Source: Candidatus Palauibacter scopulicola (GTDB taxonomy: Bacteria; Gemmatimonadota; Gemmatimonadetes; Palauibacterales; Palauibacteraceae). Taken from it: a stretch of DNA of 53,602 nt. The stretch covers positions 1-53,602 of the forward strand of contig NZ_CANPWG010000023.1 in assembly GCF_947581915.1 (NCBI RefSeq). Direction: 5' to 3'. Shown here piece by piece: positions 33,363 through 43,097 of this stretch. Position 1 is the stretch's first letter; each line of letters starts with the position of its first letter. The position numbers and the translations under genes are program-made. The notes under the pieces were generated by a model that worked only from the letters and a program-made list of their open reading frames with translations, made no database searches and was not told the DNA's origin.

Positions 33363-34937
33363 TCACTCCAGAACCGTCGCCTGGAACGCCCCCGTGAGGA
33401 CGCGGCCCTCGCGTCTCACCTGGACCCAGATCGTGTACTCGCCCGGCTGCGGGAAGGCGAACGGAAACTCGACCACGCCGGTGGGAGCGTCCGTCCCGCC
33501 GCCCGCCATCGGCGATCCGCCGGGCGTGAGCACTGAGAGCGACCCCATCGAGATCGTGCCCGCCGGGTGCAGGTGGACGAACACGGCGCCGTCGCCCCGC
33601 GTGAGCGCGGCGTGGCTGAGCATCCCCATGTAAGGCTCCAGCTCGGCCGGCTTCTCGTCGGGATCCCAGAGTCTGAACGCGAGGACCGTCTCCTCGTCGA
33701 CGCGAAGATCCCGGTCCCCCTGCCATTCGAGGATCGAGCCGTCGTCCAGCAGGGCCTCCGAACCCGGCCCGGAGAGGGCGACCGGCACGCCCGTCCACGC
33801 GGAGTCGTCCGCGTCCGGCAGCAGGCCCCCCGACGCCTCTGGCAGCAAGTCCTGCGCTCCGGGCGCGGCGGGGGCGGCAACGGCCTCCCCGGGGACCGCG
33901 GCGTCCCCCTCCGCAACCGCGAGCGCCGCCGCTTCGACGGTGATCGTGTCGACGACCGTCTGCGCGAAGCCGGACTCCTGGACGATGTCGCCGTAGATCC
34001 GGTACTCGCCCGGTGGCAGGTTCGGCCACGGGACGCGGAAGGTGGACGAGTCCACGGGGACGGGGTGCACGTGCGCGAACGCGCCCATGCCCGGCGCTCC
34101 GACCACGAACATGTGCATGAGCTTGCCGTGATCCGGCACCAGCGGGCTCCAGTTCCGGCCGCGCCATGCGGGATCCGTGATCGCGATCTCGAGCGCGGGC
34201 CTCCCTCCGTCGCGCACGATCGCGCCCTCGACCTCGAGGCGCTCGAAGATCCCGCTGCGGACCTCCCGGTCGACGGCCTCCCACCACGCGTTCCCCAGGT
34301 AGAGGAGGCCCGCCAGCCCCACGGCCGTGAGGGCCATGGCGATCCGCGCGCGGCGCCGCCGCCGGGAGCCCGCCGTCTCACCCGCCGGGACCTGGCTCTC
34401 GCGCACCGCGGCCCCCGTGATCGAGACCACGCCGGCGACGAGCAGAAGCCCCAGCGCGGCCAGGACCAGGCCGAGACCCGGCGGCAGGTCGCGCACGCCG
34501 AGCATGACCGAGGTCACCGGAACCGAGACCTCGCCGCTCCCTCGACCCCCCTCCACGGCGACCTCGATCCGGTAGGCGCCCACCGTCATGAGCCACAGTT
34601 CGGCGGCGAACAGCTCCGCGTCGCCCGCCACGGGCACGGCCTCGTCGGGGGGCGGCGCTCCGCCTTCCGGGGCTGCGTCCCAGCGCACGGGGCGCGCCGT
34701 CACCCGGTCGACGTCGCCGCCCGGCACCCGGATCGCGATCTCCGCCAGCCCCGGGATGACCTCGGGGGGACGGATGATGACGGAGACGGGGTAGGGGCCC
34801 GCCTCGCCCGAGAAGAACACGTTGTTGCTCCCGACGTGTCCCGTCGCCACGACGTACAGTCCGACGACGAACGCCGCCGCGCGCGTCAGCCGGGCGGCCC
34901 CGCCGCGCGTCGGTCGGATAGCCGTGCCGCGCTTCAC
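33363..34937 (-). CDS. Membrane-anchored protein with duplicated His/Met-rich YtkA/cupredoxin-like domains
   Basis: Protein of 524 residues starting from GTG, overlapping the upstream gene stop (GTGA). Hydrophobic segments lie at about 20-33, 154-172 and 198-214, the last after an SRRRRRARIA charge cluster. An N-terminal FixH/YtkA-like beta domain (about 46-145) precedes two related beta modules. One carries HGKLMHM (270-276) and HVHP (289-292); the other carries MGMLSH (437-442), HLHP (455-458) and further Met (464, 477). Both end in PGEY strands. Histidine and methionine spacing suggests copper or another soft metal. Function not established. Confidence 0.72.
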   Translation of the reverse strand: MKRGTAIRPTRGGAARLTRAAAFVVGLYVVATGHVGSNNVFFSGEAGPYPVSVIIRPPEVIPGLAEIAIRVPGGDVDRVTARPVRWDAAPEGGAPPPDEAVPVAGDAELFAAELWLMTVGAYRIEVAVEGGRGSGEVSVPVTSVMLGVRDLPPGLGLVLAALGLLLVAGVVSITGAAVRESQVPAGETAGSRRRRRARIAMALTAVGLAGLLYLGNAWWEAVDREVRSGIFERLEVEGAIVRDGGRPALEIAITDPAWRGRNWSPLVPDHGKLMHMFVVGAPGMGAFAHVHPVPVDSSTFRVPWPNLPPGEYRIYGDIVQESGFAQTVVDTITVEAAALAVAEGDAAVPGEAVAAPAAPGAQDLLPEASGGLLPDADDSAWTGVPVALSGPGSEALLDDGSILEWQGDRDLRVDEETVLAFRLWDPDEKPAELEPYMGMLSHAALTRGDGAVFVHLHPAGTISMGSLSVLTPGGSPMAGGGTDAPTGVVEFPFAFPQPGEYTIWVQVRREGRVLTGAFQATVLE

Positions 34938-36154
34938 CGGCGGACGCGCAGCCACCAGTTGCCCAGCCACAGCCCCGAGCGCGCCGAGACGAATGCGATC
35001 GGCAGCGCCCACCACGCCGCGGACAGGAAGCTCGAGACCGAGAACTCGCCCGCGAGGAACTGGCCGCCGTGCCAGAACACGTTCTCCCATTCGCCGGGCG
35101 CGGCTGTGTAGCCCCACGTGTTGCCCTGGAAGAAGTAGTTCCGTGCGCCCTCGGAGATCATGAAGTCGGCGAACACCCACTGGATCGCGCCGAAGATGGC
35201 CACGAAGGCGACGCCGCCCACGGCCGCGATCCGCCAGTCCGCCGAGGCCCGTTCGGGCGCCTCGCCCGGGGCCGAATGCCGCCGCAGCAGGAGGTCGATC
35301 ACGATCGCGGGCGCGAACAGGAGGAGCGGGAACTCGGGCGCCACCATGTGGGTGACCGGGCGGAGGATCGGCGCCAGCATCGGCTCCGCCGGGAAGAGCG
35401 GCAGCACCCACATCATCGCCAGCGAGATCCCCGTGTAGATCAGCGTCGCGCACGTCGCCGGCCAGCGCATCTGCCCGGCCCGGCCGATGGCGAAGAGAAG
35501 GACGGGGAAGAGCGCCGCCATGATGAGGTGGAATGTCGCCCCGTGCATCTGGTTCGGGAACGTGTACTCCATGAGCAGCACGGAGAGCGACAGGATCAGC
35601 ATCGCGGCGCTGAACACGTACGCCCACGCGAGCTTGCGCCGGCCCGTCTCCGAGGCGCGGTTGTGCCACGACAGCGCCATCAGCAGGGCGCCCACCTGGA
35701 TCGCATAGATTCCAAGCGCCAGGACCACGTGGGGCGGGCTCAGGATCTCGACATCGAGCCCGTACGCGTTGTGCCACCAGTCGTCGAGCGGCGCGGACGC
35801 GAGCATGGCGATCGCGCCCCAGATCGCCACCCAGGCCCCGAGCGGCGCGCGGAACCCCCACAACCTCACGGAACGCCCGACCTCCCCGTCCGTCCCGGAG
35901 AACGTCGTCTTGAGCGCGAGCCACCCACACGACAGCCCCGCCGCCAGCCCGCCCGCGTACACCAGCAGGTGGGCGGGCGTGAAGAGCGTGTCCCGACCGA
36001 TCGTCCGGTGCCAGGAGATGTCCCATGTGATCCCCGCGATCACGGCCGCCGACGCGAACAGGACCGCGCTCAGATACCACGGGATGCTGTCCGCCGACTC
36101 CGCCGCGGCCTCGCGCTCCGTGAAGACCGAAGCCGGTGCTACCGTCGATTCCAT
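34934..36154 (-). CDS. Uncharacterised ten-helix membrane protein with buried His/Asp residues
   Basis: Protein of 406 residues, almost entirely membrane helices (about ten, for example WYLSAVLFASAAVIAGITW, FTPAHLLVYAGGLAAGLS, SPPHVVLALGIYAIQVGALL and FPLLLFAPAIVIDLLL). Several His and Asp sit in or beside helices: DISWHRT, PAHLLVY, DDWWHNAYG, SPPHVV, QMHGATFHL and THMVAPEF. It resembles no family I can name confidently. The downstream His/Met-rich protein overlaps its stop (GTGA), so the two are co-translated and probably one complex, perhaps for metal uptake, release or redox handling. Confidence 0.75.
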   Translation of the reverse strand: MESTVAPASVFTEREAAAESADSIPWYLSAVLFASAAVIAGITWDISWHRTIGRDTLFTPAHLLVYAGGLAAGLSCGWLALKTTFSGTDGEVGRSVRLWGFRAPLGAWVAIWGAIAMLASAPLDDWWHNAYGLDVEILSPPHVVLALGIYAIQVGALLMALSWHNRASETGRRKLAWAYVFSAAMLILSLSVLLMEYTFPNQMHGATFHLIMAALFPVLLFAIGRAGQMRWPATCATLIYTGISLAMMWVLPLFPAEPMLAPILRPVTHMVAPEFPLLLFAPAIVIDLLLRRHSAPGEAPERASADWRIAAVGGVAFVAIFGAIQWVFADFMISEGARNYFFQGNTWGYTAAPGEWENVFWHGGQFLAGEFSVSSFLSAAWWALPIAFVSARSGLWLGNWWLRVRR

Positions 36155-36272
36155 CGCGTCCCCCCGAATTCCTTCCTCCCGCGGCCGGCGCTTGCCGGGC
36201 CGCGGGCTATCGACACATCCGATCCACCGCCCGAAGATAGGTCTGGTTCAACCGAGATGCAGGAGATTCAAC

Positions 36273-37778
36273 GTGAGATCACCCAGATTCCGCCGCGTCC
36301 GCCCGGGGTCACCCGGAAGCAGGCTCGGCGTCGCCGTCCGGGCCGTCGCGGTCCCGGTCGCCGCCCTCGCCCTCGGGGTCGCCGGCTGCGCCCCGCCGGA
36401 CCCGGCGTCGGACTCCGCCGTCTCCGATCCGTCCCCCACCTCCCTTGCGCCGGACCAGGTCGACGCGATCCACGCCATCGCCACGGCCCCGATCGAGGCC
36501 GGGCGGACTGCCGGCATGTCGATCGCGGTCGTGCGCGGGACCGACACCCTCCTGATCGAGGAGTTCGGCCACGCCGACCTCGAACTGGGTGTGCTCACGC
36601 CACCCGACGCCGTCTATGAGGTCGGGTCCGTGACCAAGCAGTTCACGGCGGCGGCCGTCCTCCTCCTGCACGAGGAAGGGAAGCTCTCCCTCGACGACCC
36701 GCTCACGCGGTGGCTCCCCGACTACCCCGTCGGGGACCGGACGATCTCCGTCCGGCGACTCCTCGACCACACCTCGGGCATCAAGGGCTACACCGAGATG
36801 GAGCATCTCTGGGTCGAACTCGCTCCCCTGGATCTGCCGCGCGACACGCTCGTCACGCTCTTCGCCGCCGAGCCGTTCGAGTTCGAGCCCGGCACGGCGA
36901 TGACCTACAACAACTCGGCGTACTTCCTGGCGGGACTCGTCATCGAGGCCGCGAGCGGGATGAGCTACGAGGACTTCGTCGAGGAGCGCCTCTTCGCGGC
37001 GGCGGGGATGGGGAACTCCCGCTACTGCCACAAGGACGAACTCACGCCGAACCGCGCCAAGGGGTATGAGCCGGGCGACGACGGGCTGCATCCGGCCCCG
37101 TACCTGGACCACCAGTGGCCCTACGCCGCGGGATCGCTCTGTTCCACGGTGCGCGACCTCGTCGCCTGGAATCAGGCCCTCCACGGAGACGGTGACGGCG
37201 GCGGGATCCTGACCCCCGAGAGCTACCGGCTGATGATCACGCCGGAGCCCCTGCTCGACGGCACGGATCTGCGCTACGCAAAAGGCCTCGCGGTCACGGA
37301 TCGGGACGGGACCCCGCGGATCTCGCACGGCGGCGGGATCTTCGGCTATGTCTCCGACCTCCGCTACGTGCCGTCGGAAGACCTGACCATCGCGGTGCTC
37401 ATCAACACGGCCGGAGGCGCCTCGTCCGGCGGGATCGCGGGCCAGATCGAAAACGTGGTGCTGGGCGAACCGGCGGAGCCCGCCGCGACTCCCTTCGAAG
37501 GCGATCCCTCGCCCTACGCGGGCCGCTACGAAGGCCCGGCCCGCGGCCAGCGCATTACCGCAACGGTGGCTGCCGAGGACGGACAACTGACGATCAACAC
37601 GGGAGGCGGCCCGGCCACCCTCTCGTGGCTGGGCGGCGACGAGTTCGCCGATGGACGGACCCGCTACCGCTTCGTCCGCGGAGGAGATTCCGGCGGCGCC
37701 GGCGGCGGAGCCTCCTTCGATGAACTGCGGATGGACGTCGTCTCCGGACACTTCGTCCTGCGGAGGATGACCCCATGA
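36273..37778 (+). CDS. Serine hydrolase lipoprotein, class C beta-lactamase/DD-peptidase fold
   Basis: Protein of 501 residues starting from GTG with AGGAG upstream. LGVAGCAPP is a lipobox (Cys39). SVTK (119-122) holds the nucleophile Ser119 and Lys122, YNN (212-214) is the second catalytic motif, and ISHGGGIFGY replaces the KTG triad with HGG, as in esterase-type members. A C-terminal beta domain (about 410-501) follows. Likely a D-amino-acid peptidase or esterase at the membrane. The stop overlaps the DUF885 start by ATGA, so the two are co-translated. Confidence 0.88.
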   Translation: MRSPRFRRVRPGSPGSRLGVAVRAVAVPVAALALGVAGCAPPDPASDSAVSDPSPTSLAPDQVDAIHAIATAPIEAGRTAGMSIAVVRGTDTLLIEEFGHADLELGVLTPPDAVYEVGSVTKQFTAAAVLLLHEEGKLSLDDPLTRWLPDYPVGDRTISVRRLLDHTSGIKGYTEMEHLWVELAPLDLPRDTLVTLFAAEPFEFEPGTAMTYNNSAYFLAGLVIEAASGMSYEDFVEERLFAAAGMGNSRYCHKDELTPNRAKGYEPGDDGLHPAPYLDHQWPYAAGSLCSTVRDLVAWNQALHGDGDGGGILTPESYRLMITPEPLLDGTDLRYAKGLAVTDRDGTPRISHGGGIFGYVSDLRYVPSEDLTIAVLINTAGGASSGGIAGQIENVVLGEPAEPAATPFEGDPSPYAGRYEGPARGQRITATVAAEDGQLTINTGGGPATLSWLGGDEFADGRTRYRFVRGGDSGGAGGGASFDELRMDVVSGHFVLRRMTP

Positions 37779-39628
37779 TTGCGTGTCGAACCGTCGCCCG
37801 CCGCGCTCCCGGCCTTCTCGTCGCCCTCGTCGCCGGACCGGTCCTGGTCCTCGCCGGGCTCGTCACGGCTCCCGCCCGCCCGGCCGCGGCACAGGATCTC
37901 ACGCCGCTCGTCGGGGCGCAGACGAGCGAACTCGCGGCCGTCGTCGAGCGTTACAGCACCGACCGGTCCGCGCTCGGGCGGCGCTGGAACGTCCCCTACT
38001 CCGCCGAGCGCAACGCGCGCTTCCGCGACTTCTTCTCGGACTGGCGGGGCCGGGTCGAGGCGCTCGACTTCGAGTCCCTCTCCCTCGAGGGGCGCGTGGA
38101 TTACGTCCTCCTCCTCAACGAACTGCGTTACCGGCTCGACCTCCTGACCCGCGAGGCGGGGCTCGCGGCCGAGATGGAGGGATTCATCCCCTTCACCTCG
38201 CTCATCGTGGACCTGGAGGAACGCCGCCGGCGCCGGGAGCCGGTGGAGTCGGAATCCGCCGCGGCCCGTCTCGCGGAACTGCCGTCCGAGATCGAAGCCG
38301 CCCGCGCCGAGGTCGAGGCCCGGCTCGAAAGCGGGGAAGACGTGTCTCGGATCGTCGCCCTCCGGGCGGTTACCGCGCTGGCGGAGCGCACGCGGCTCCT
38401 CGAGGACTGGTACGAGCACTACGCCGGCTACGACCCCGTCTTCACCTGGTGGAACGAAGACCCGTACGCCCGCGCGAAGGCCGCCCTCGACGGCTACGCG
38501 ACCTTCCTGCGCGAGACGGTGATCGGCTACCGGGCGGGTGAGGACGAACCCATCGTCGGCGACCCGATCGGAGCGGAGGGTCTCGCCGCGGACCTGCGCC
38601 ACGAGATGATTCCGTACACGCCCGAGGAACTGATCGCGATCGCCGAGCGGGAATACGCGTGGTGCGAGGCGCGGATGATCGAGGCCTCGCGCGAACTCGG
38701 CTACGGGGACGACTGGCGGGCGGCGTTGGAGTACGTGAAGACGCTGCACCGCGACCCCGGTGACCAGCCGCAGATGATCCGGGAACTCGCCGACGAGGCG
38801 CTCGCCTTCGTCACCGAGCGCGACCTCCTCACGGTCCCCCCGCTCGCCGACGAAATCTGGCGCATCGAGATGATGTCTCCGGAGCGGCAGAAGGTGTCGC
38901 CCTTCTTCCTCGGCGGGGAGGTGATCCAGGTCTCCTTCCCCACCGACGGGATGGAGCACGAGTACAAGCTCATGAGCATGCGGGGGAACAACGAACACTT
39001 CTCCCGCGCGACCGTCCACCACGAACTCATCCCCGGACACCACCTGCAGGGGTTCATGACGAGCCGCTTCAACTCGCACCGCGGTGCGTTCTCGACGCCG
39101 TTCTGGGGCGAGGGGTGGGCGCTCTACTGGGAGATGCTGCTCTGGGACCTCGGCTTCCCGTCGACCCCCGAGGACCGGATCGGCATGCTGTTCTGGCGCA
39201 TGCACCGCACGGCCCGGATCATCTTCTCCCTCTCTTTCCACCTCGAGCGCATGACCCCGCAGGAGGCGATCGACTTCCTCGTGGAACGGGTGGGGCACGA
39301 GCGGGCGAACGCCGAGGCGGAGGTCCGGCGCAGCTTCAACGGCTCCTATTCGCCGCTTTACCAGGTCGCTTACATGATCGGCGGGCTGCAGTTCCGGGCT
39401 CTGCACGAACAGCTCGTGCAGTCGGGGGAGATGACGAACCGCGCCTTCCACGACGCGATCCTCAGGGGCGGCAGGATGCCGGTCGAGATGGTGCGCGCGC
39501 GCCTGCTGGGGGAGGCGCCCCCGAAGGACTTCGAGTCGGAGTGGCGCTTCGAGGGCGACCCGGTGCGCCGCACGACCTCCGAGGAGTCGGCATCGCCCGG
39601 CCCGGCCTCGCGCCGTCCGGCCCTGTAG
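37775..39628 (+). CDS. Exported DUF885 zinc-peptidase-like protein
   Basis: Protein of 617 residues with a signal peptide (MIACRTVARR...PARPAAAQ). The core shows HHELIPGHHLQGFMTSR, the zinc-binding HExxxGHH motif of the DUF885 family, and WGEGWALYWEMLLWDLGF, with the third ligand region, as seen in this group of putative secreted peptidases. DUF885 proteins are related to M3/M32-type metallopeptidases by motif, but substrates are unknown. It follows the serine hydrolase with an ATGA overlap and precedes the S9 peptidase, together a secreted peptide-degradation set. Confidence 0.88.
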   Translation: MIACRTVARRAPGLLVALVAGPVLVLAGLVTAPARPAAAQDLTPLVGAQTSELAAVVERYSTDRSALGRRWNVPYSAERNARFRDFFSDWRGRVEALDFESLSLEGRVDYVLLLNELRYRLDLLTREAGLAAEMEGFIPFTSLIVDLEERRRRREPVESESAAARLAELPSEIEAARAEVEARLESGEDVSRIVALRAVTALAERTRLLEDWYEHYAGYDPVFTWWNEDPYARAKAALDGYATFLRETVIGYRAGEDEPIVGDPIGAEGLAADLRHEMIPYTPEELIAIAEREYAWCEARMIEASRELGYGDDWRAALEYVKTLHRDPGDQPQMIRELADEALAFVTERDLLTVPPLADEIWRIEMMSPERQKVSPFFLGGEVIQVSFPTDGMEHEYKLMSMRGNNEHFSRATVHHELIPGHHLQGFMTSRFNSHRGAFSTPFWGEGWALYWEMLLWDLGFPSTPEDRIGMLFWRMHRTARIIFSLSFHLERMTPQEAIDFLVERVGHERANAEAEVRRSFNGSYSPLYQVAYMIGGLQFRALHEQLVQSGEMTNRAFHDAILRGGRMPVEMVRARLLGEAPPKDFESEWRFEGDPVRRTTSEESASPGPASRRPAL

Positions 39629-39677
39629 CGGCCGCACCCGCAGGAGACCGCGTACTGACGCGCTGAAAGGACGACAC

Positions 39678-41600
39678 ATGGCTCGCGACCCGCAGTTGAC
39701 GGCGATCTTCGGCATCCTTCTCGCTCTGGGCGCCGCGGTCGGCGGCGGGGGCGAGCTCCGCGCGCAGGACGGCGGCAAGGCCGGCGCGCTCGCGATCGAC
39801 CAGCTCCTGTCCATCGAGTCCGTCGTCGGGGGCGCGCCCGCCTGGTCGCCGGACGGCTCGGCGATCCTGTTCGAGTCCGGGCTCACGGGCGGGCTCATGA
39901 CCCTGCCGCCCGAAGGTGGCTTCCCCACCCGCGTGCCCGTGGACATGGGGGGCTCTGGCCACTTCCTCAGCTCGCAGATGCCGGCCTGGTCACCCGCCGG
40001 GACGTGGATCTCCTACGTGTCGGACAAGAGCGGCGCGCCGGAGATATGGCTCTGGTCGGCGCGCGACGGTGCGGACGTCCAACTCACCGATCTCGGGGCG
40101 CGGATCAACTCGATGAGCTGGTCCCCGGACGAGCGCTCCATCGTCTTCGCCGGCGACCGCTACGGGAACTACGACATCTGGAAGGTGGACGTCGCCACCC
40201 GGCGCGTGGACCGCCTCACCGAGGACAAGCGCTACGACGTCTTCCCCAGCTGGACGCCGGACTCCCGCCACATCCTCTACGTCCGCCTCGACGATGCGTG
40301 GGAGGACCACGACGTGATCGAGGTCGACGCCATGGGGGGCAGCCCGCGCACGGTGATCGAGGACCGCGATTTCTTCGACTACGGAGCCGGGGCGACCTTC
40401 GGCTACCCGAGCGTGTCACCCGACGGCGGTTCGATCCTCTTCCGCTCGCACCGGAACGGCTGGATCAACTACTGGCTCGCGCCGCGGGAGGGTGGAGACC
40501 CGCGTCCCGTCGCGTCGGCCGAGGCCGACCAGAGCGCCGCCGCGTGGTCCCCCGACGGGCGCTGGATCGCCTACACGGAGAACCACAACGGGCACCACGA
40601 CCTGCGCGTGGTGTCGGCGGACGGGGGCGAGCCGCGGGTGCTCGTGTCGCCGAAGGCCGGCGTCGCGTCGAGCCCGTCGTGGTCTCCCGACGGCCGGGCG
40701 ATCGCGTACCTCCAGGAAGACCTCCTCAGCCCGCGCGACCTCCACGTCGTGTCGCTCGAGGACGGGAGCAGCCGGCAACTCACCTCCTCCATGCCCGCCG
40801 GCAACTACGGCGCCCGCCTCGTCGCGCCGGAGAAGATCCGCTACGAGAGCACGGACGGATACTCGATCCCGGCCTATCTTTACCGGCCGCCGGGGGCCGT
40901 CGCCGGGGACGGGCTTCCCGGCGTGATGTGGATCCACGGGGGTCCGACGTCGCAGTTCCACGACACCTTCCAGCAGCACGTGCAGTTCTTCGTCCAGCGG
41001 GGATACGTCGTGCTGCTGCCCAACATCCGCGGGAGTTCGGGCTACGGGAAGGACTTCGCCGACGCGAACAACGGCTGCTGGGGTCACTGCGACCTCGAGG
41101 ACGTCGTCGCGGGTGCGGACTACCTGCGGGCGCTCCCGGAGGTCGACCCCGAGCGGATCGGGATCACGGGGACGAGCTACGGCGGCGTGATGAGCATGTA
41201 CGCGGTGGCCTTCGCGCCGGACGCCTTCCGCGCCGCGATCCCGGGGTCCGGCTATACGGACTGGGTCCACTTCCACCACGGCGAGAACGAACTCCGGCAC
41301 GTCAAGCTGCTCGACCACGAACTCGGCCCGTTCGAGACGAGCGAGCACGTGTGGAGCCGCAGTTCCTCGATTTCACACGTTGCCGACGTCTCGACGCCCA
41401 TCCTCCTCATCCACGGGGTGGGTCGCTATCCCGGCTCCGACCAGTCCGAGATCTTCGCGCGGGCGCTGGAGAACCACTACAAGCCGTTCCAGTACAAGAC
41501 GTACCCGAACGAGAACTACTACGTGTACGGGAAGGCGAACCGCCGCCAGATGCTCCTGGACATGCTCGACTTCTTCGAGCAGTTCCTGAGGGATGAATGA
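39678..41600 (+). CDS. S9 prolyl-oligopeptidase-like protein without recognisable catalytic Asp and His
   Basis: Exported protein of 640 residues: signal to about residue 30, then WD40-like/TolB beta-propeller repeats (WSPDG at 56-60, 290-294 and 335-339), then an alpha/beta-hydrolase domain from about 395. The nucleophile elbow GTSYGG (498-503) keeps Ser500. The usual Asp position after IHG reads VGRYPGSDQ (581-589), and the usual EGHG at the C-terminus is NENYYVYG (611-618) with Tyr where His is expected. It looks like a divergent or inactive S9 member. AAAGGA lies upstream of the ATG. It probably belongs with the DUF885 gene in one transcript. Confidence 0.85.
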   Translation: MARDPQLTAIFGILLALGAAVGGGGELRAQDGGKAGALAIDQLLSIESVVGGAPAWSPDGSAILFESGLTGGLMTLPPEGGFPTRVPVDMGGSGHFLSSQMPAWSPAGTWISYVSDKSGAPEIWLWSARDGADVQLTDLGARINSMSWSPDERSIVFAGDRYGNYDIWKVDVATRRVDRLTEDKRYDVFPSWTPDSRHILYVRLDDAWEDHDVIEVDAMGGSPRTVIEDRDFFDYGAGATFGYPSVSPDGGSILFRSHRNGWINYWLAPREGGDPRPVASAEADQSAAAWSPDGRWIAYTENHNGHHDLRVVSADGGEPRVLVSPKAGVASSPSWSPDGRAIAYLQEDLLSPRDLHVVSLEDGSSRQLTSSMPAGNYGARLVAPEKIRYESTDGYSIPAYLYRPPGAVAGDGLPGVMWIHGGPTSQFHDTFQQHVQFFVQRGYVVLLPNIRGSSGYGKDFADANNGCWGHCDLEDVVAGADYLRALPEVDPERIGITGTSYGGVMSMYAVAFAPDAFRAAIPGSGYTDWVHFHHGENELRHVKLLDHELGPFETSEHVWSRSSSISHVADVSTPILLIHGVGRYPGSDQSEIFARALENHYKPFQYKTYPNENYYVYGKANRRQMLLDMLDFFEQFLRDE

Positions 41601-41650
41601 CGACAGAGACGAACGACGACGCGCCGCGTCGGAGCGGACGGTAGCCGGGA

Positions 41651-42310
41651 GTGAGGACCCGAGCCTGCGCCACGCAGCTCCTTGCCGCGACGATCCTCGT
41701 CCTGGGATGCGAGCGCGTCGAGCGCGTGCCGTCCTCCGACGTCGGGGCAAATGCCATCGCTCGCCGCGTCGCGACGGAGGCGGGTCCGGTTGAAGTGGCG
41801 GTCGAAACAAGCCAGGGCGAGTTCGTCATCGCCGTGCACCGCGACTGGGCGCCGCTGGGCGCCGAGCGGTTCCTCACCCTCGTCGAATCCGGCTACTACG
41901 ACGACGCCCGCTTCCACCGCGTCGTCCCCGACTTCATCGTCCAGTGGGGACTGGCGGGCGACCCGGCCATCACCGCCGAGTGGATGAACGCCTACATCCC
42001 CGACGACCCGGTTGTCGCCTCCAACACGCGCGGCCGCATCACCTTCGCCTTCACCGACCCCGGAACCCGCGCCACCCAGGTGTATATCAACCTCGTGGAC
42101 AACGTGCGCCTCGACTCGACGGGATTCGCGCCGTTCGGCGAGATCATCAGCGGGATGGAGGTCGTGGATGCGCTCTACTCGGGCTACGGAGAGAACTCCG
42201 GCGGCGGCCTCCGCCGAGGCGACCAGACCCGAATCGTCGCCCACGGCAACCTCCACCTCGACCGCGAATACCCCCTCCTCGACCACCTCATTCGGGCCGT
42301 CCGCCGCTGA
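41651..42310 (+). CDS. Cyclophilin-type peptidyl-prolyl isomerase lipoprotein
   Basis: Protein of 219 residues starting from GTG, with a lipobox ending VLGC (Cys20). VAVETSQGEFVIAVHRDWAPLGAERFLTLVESGYYDDARFHRVVPDFIVQWG is the cyclophilin start, and RITFAFTDPGTRATQVYINLVDN with GFAPFGEIISGMEVVDALYSGYGE the active-site end. It assists folding of exported proteins. It lies 50 bases after the S9 gene and is convergent with RNase PH. Active-site Arg (FHRVV) and Gln (TQVYIN) positions are conserved. Confidence 0.9.
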   Translation: MRTRACATQLLAATILVLGCERVERVPSSDVGANAIARRVATEAGPVEVAVETSQGEFVIAVHRDWAPLGAERFLTLVESGYYDDARFHRVVPDFIVQWGLAGDPAITAEWMNAYIPDDPVVASNTRGRITFAFTDPGTRATQVYINLVDNVRLDSTGFAPFGEIISGMEVVDALYSGYGENSGGGLRRGDQTRIVAHGNLHLDREYPLLDHLIRAVRR

Positions 42311-42340
42311 CCCGGCCCCCCCGGCGCGGCGCCAGGGTCA
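42308..42340. terminator. Inverted repeat between convergent isomerase and RNase PH genes
   Basis: TGACCC at 42308-42313 (overlapping the isomerase stop) pairs with GGGTCA at 42335-42340 around GC-rich sequence that can add GGCGC/GCGCC pairs. Weak candidate for a two-way terminator. Confidence 0.3.
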
Positions 42341-42350
42341 CCCCGAAGCG

Positions 42351-43058
42351 CTAAAGAGCTGCCGTCTGTAGTTGGAACAGTTCGGCCGTGCCCGCGGTGC
42401 CCAAGTGGAGGAGGTCGTTGAGTTCGGCGCGGGTGAAGGGGGCGCCTTCCGCGGTTCCCTGGACCTCGACGAGGCGGCCGTCCTCGAGGTAGACGAAGTT
42501 GAAGTCGACGTCGGCGGCGGCGTCCTCCACGTACTCCAGGTCGAGTCTCGCCTCGCCGTCCACCATACCGGCGCTGATCGCGGCGACCCATTGGCGGAGC
42601 GGGCTGGCTTCGAGCGCCCCGTCGGAGACCAGCCGTTGGAAGGCCATCTCGAGGGCCACGCACGCGCCCGTGATCGAGGCGGTGCGGGTGCCGCCGTCGG
42701 CGACGAGGACGTCGCAGTCCACGGTCACGGTCCGCTCGCCGAGCGCCGCGAGGTCGACAGCCGCCCGCAGCGAGCGGCCGATGAGGCGCTGGATCTCCTG
42801 CGTGCGGCCTCTCGCGCCGCGCCGCTCGCGGCGGGTTCGTTCCGACGTGGCGCGGGGCAGCATGGCGTACTCGCCCGTGACCCAGCCGCCCCGGCCCTCG
42901 CGCCACGGCGGGACCTTCTCGTCGACGGAGGCCGTGCAAAGCACGCGCGTCATCCCCATCGTGATGGTGCACGATCCCTCGGCGAAGGGGGCGGTTCCCG
43001 TCTCCAGGGTCGTGGGTCGGAGGGCGTCCAGCGCCCGCCCGTGTGGACGTGCCGGCAT
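42351..43058 (-). CDS. rph: Ribonuclease PH
   Basis: Protein of 235 residues, the standard RNase PH length. [62 protein letters not shown] and [19 protein letters not shown] are the conserved phosphorolytic core; the last stretch carries the active-site Asp. It trims the 3' end of tRNA precursors with phosphate. The start at 43058 gives [11 protein letters not shown]; the long open frame beyond it is antisense to the deacylase gene. The deacylase gene diverges 39 bases away. A housekeeping gene set in an otherwise accessory-looking stretch. Confidence 0.95.
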   Translation of the reverse strand: MPARPHGRALDALRPTTLETGTAPFAEGSCTITMGMTRVLCTASVDEKVPPWREGRGGWVTGEYAMLPRATSERTRRERRGARGRTQEIQRLIGRSLRAAVDLAALGERTVTVDCDVLVADGGTRTASITGACVALEMAFQRLVSDGALEASPLRQWVAAISAGMVDGEARLDLEYVEDAAADVDFNFVYLEDGRLVEVQGTAEGAPFTRAELNDLLHLGTAGTAELFQLQTAAL

Positions 43059-43097
43059 GGGGCAGCCTCGGTCGAAGGGTCGAAAAGGGGAGAACCG

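Noticed and set aside
34938-36080. One long frame joining the His/Met protein and the membrane protein
   Set aside because: The membrane-protein part is out of frame with its real reading; the GTG at 34937 with GTGA overlap gives two separate genes.
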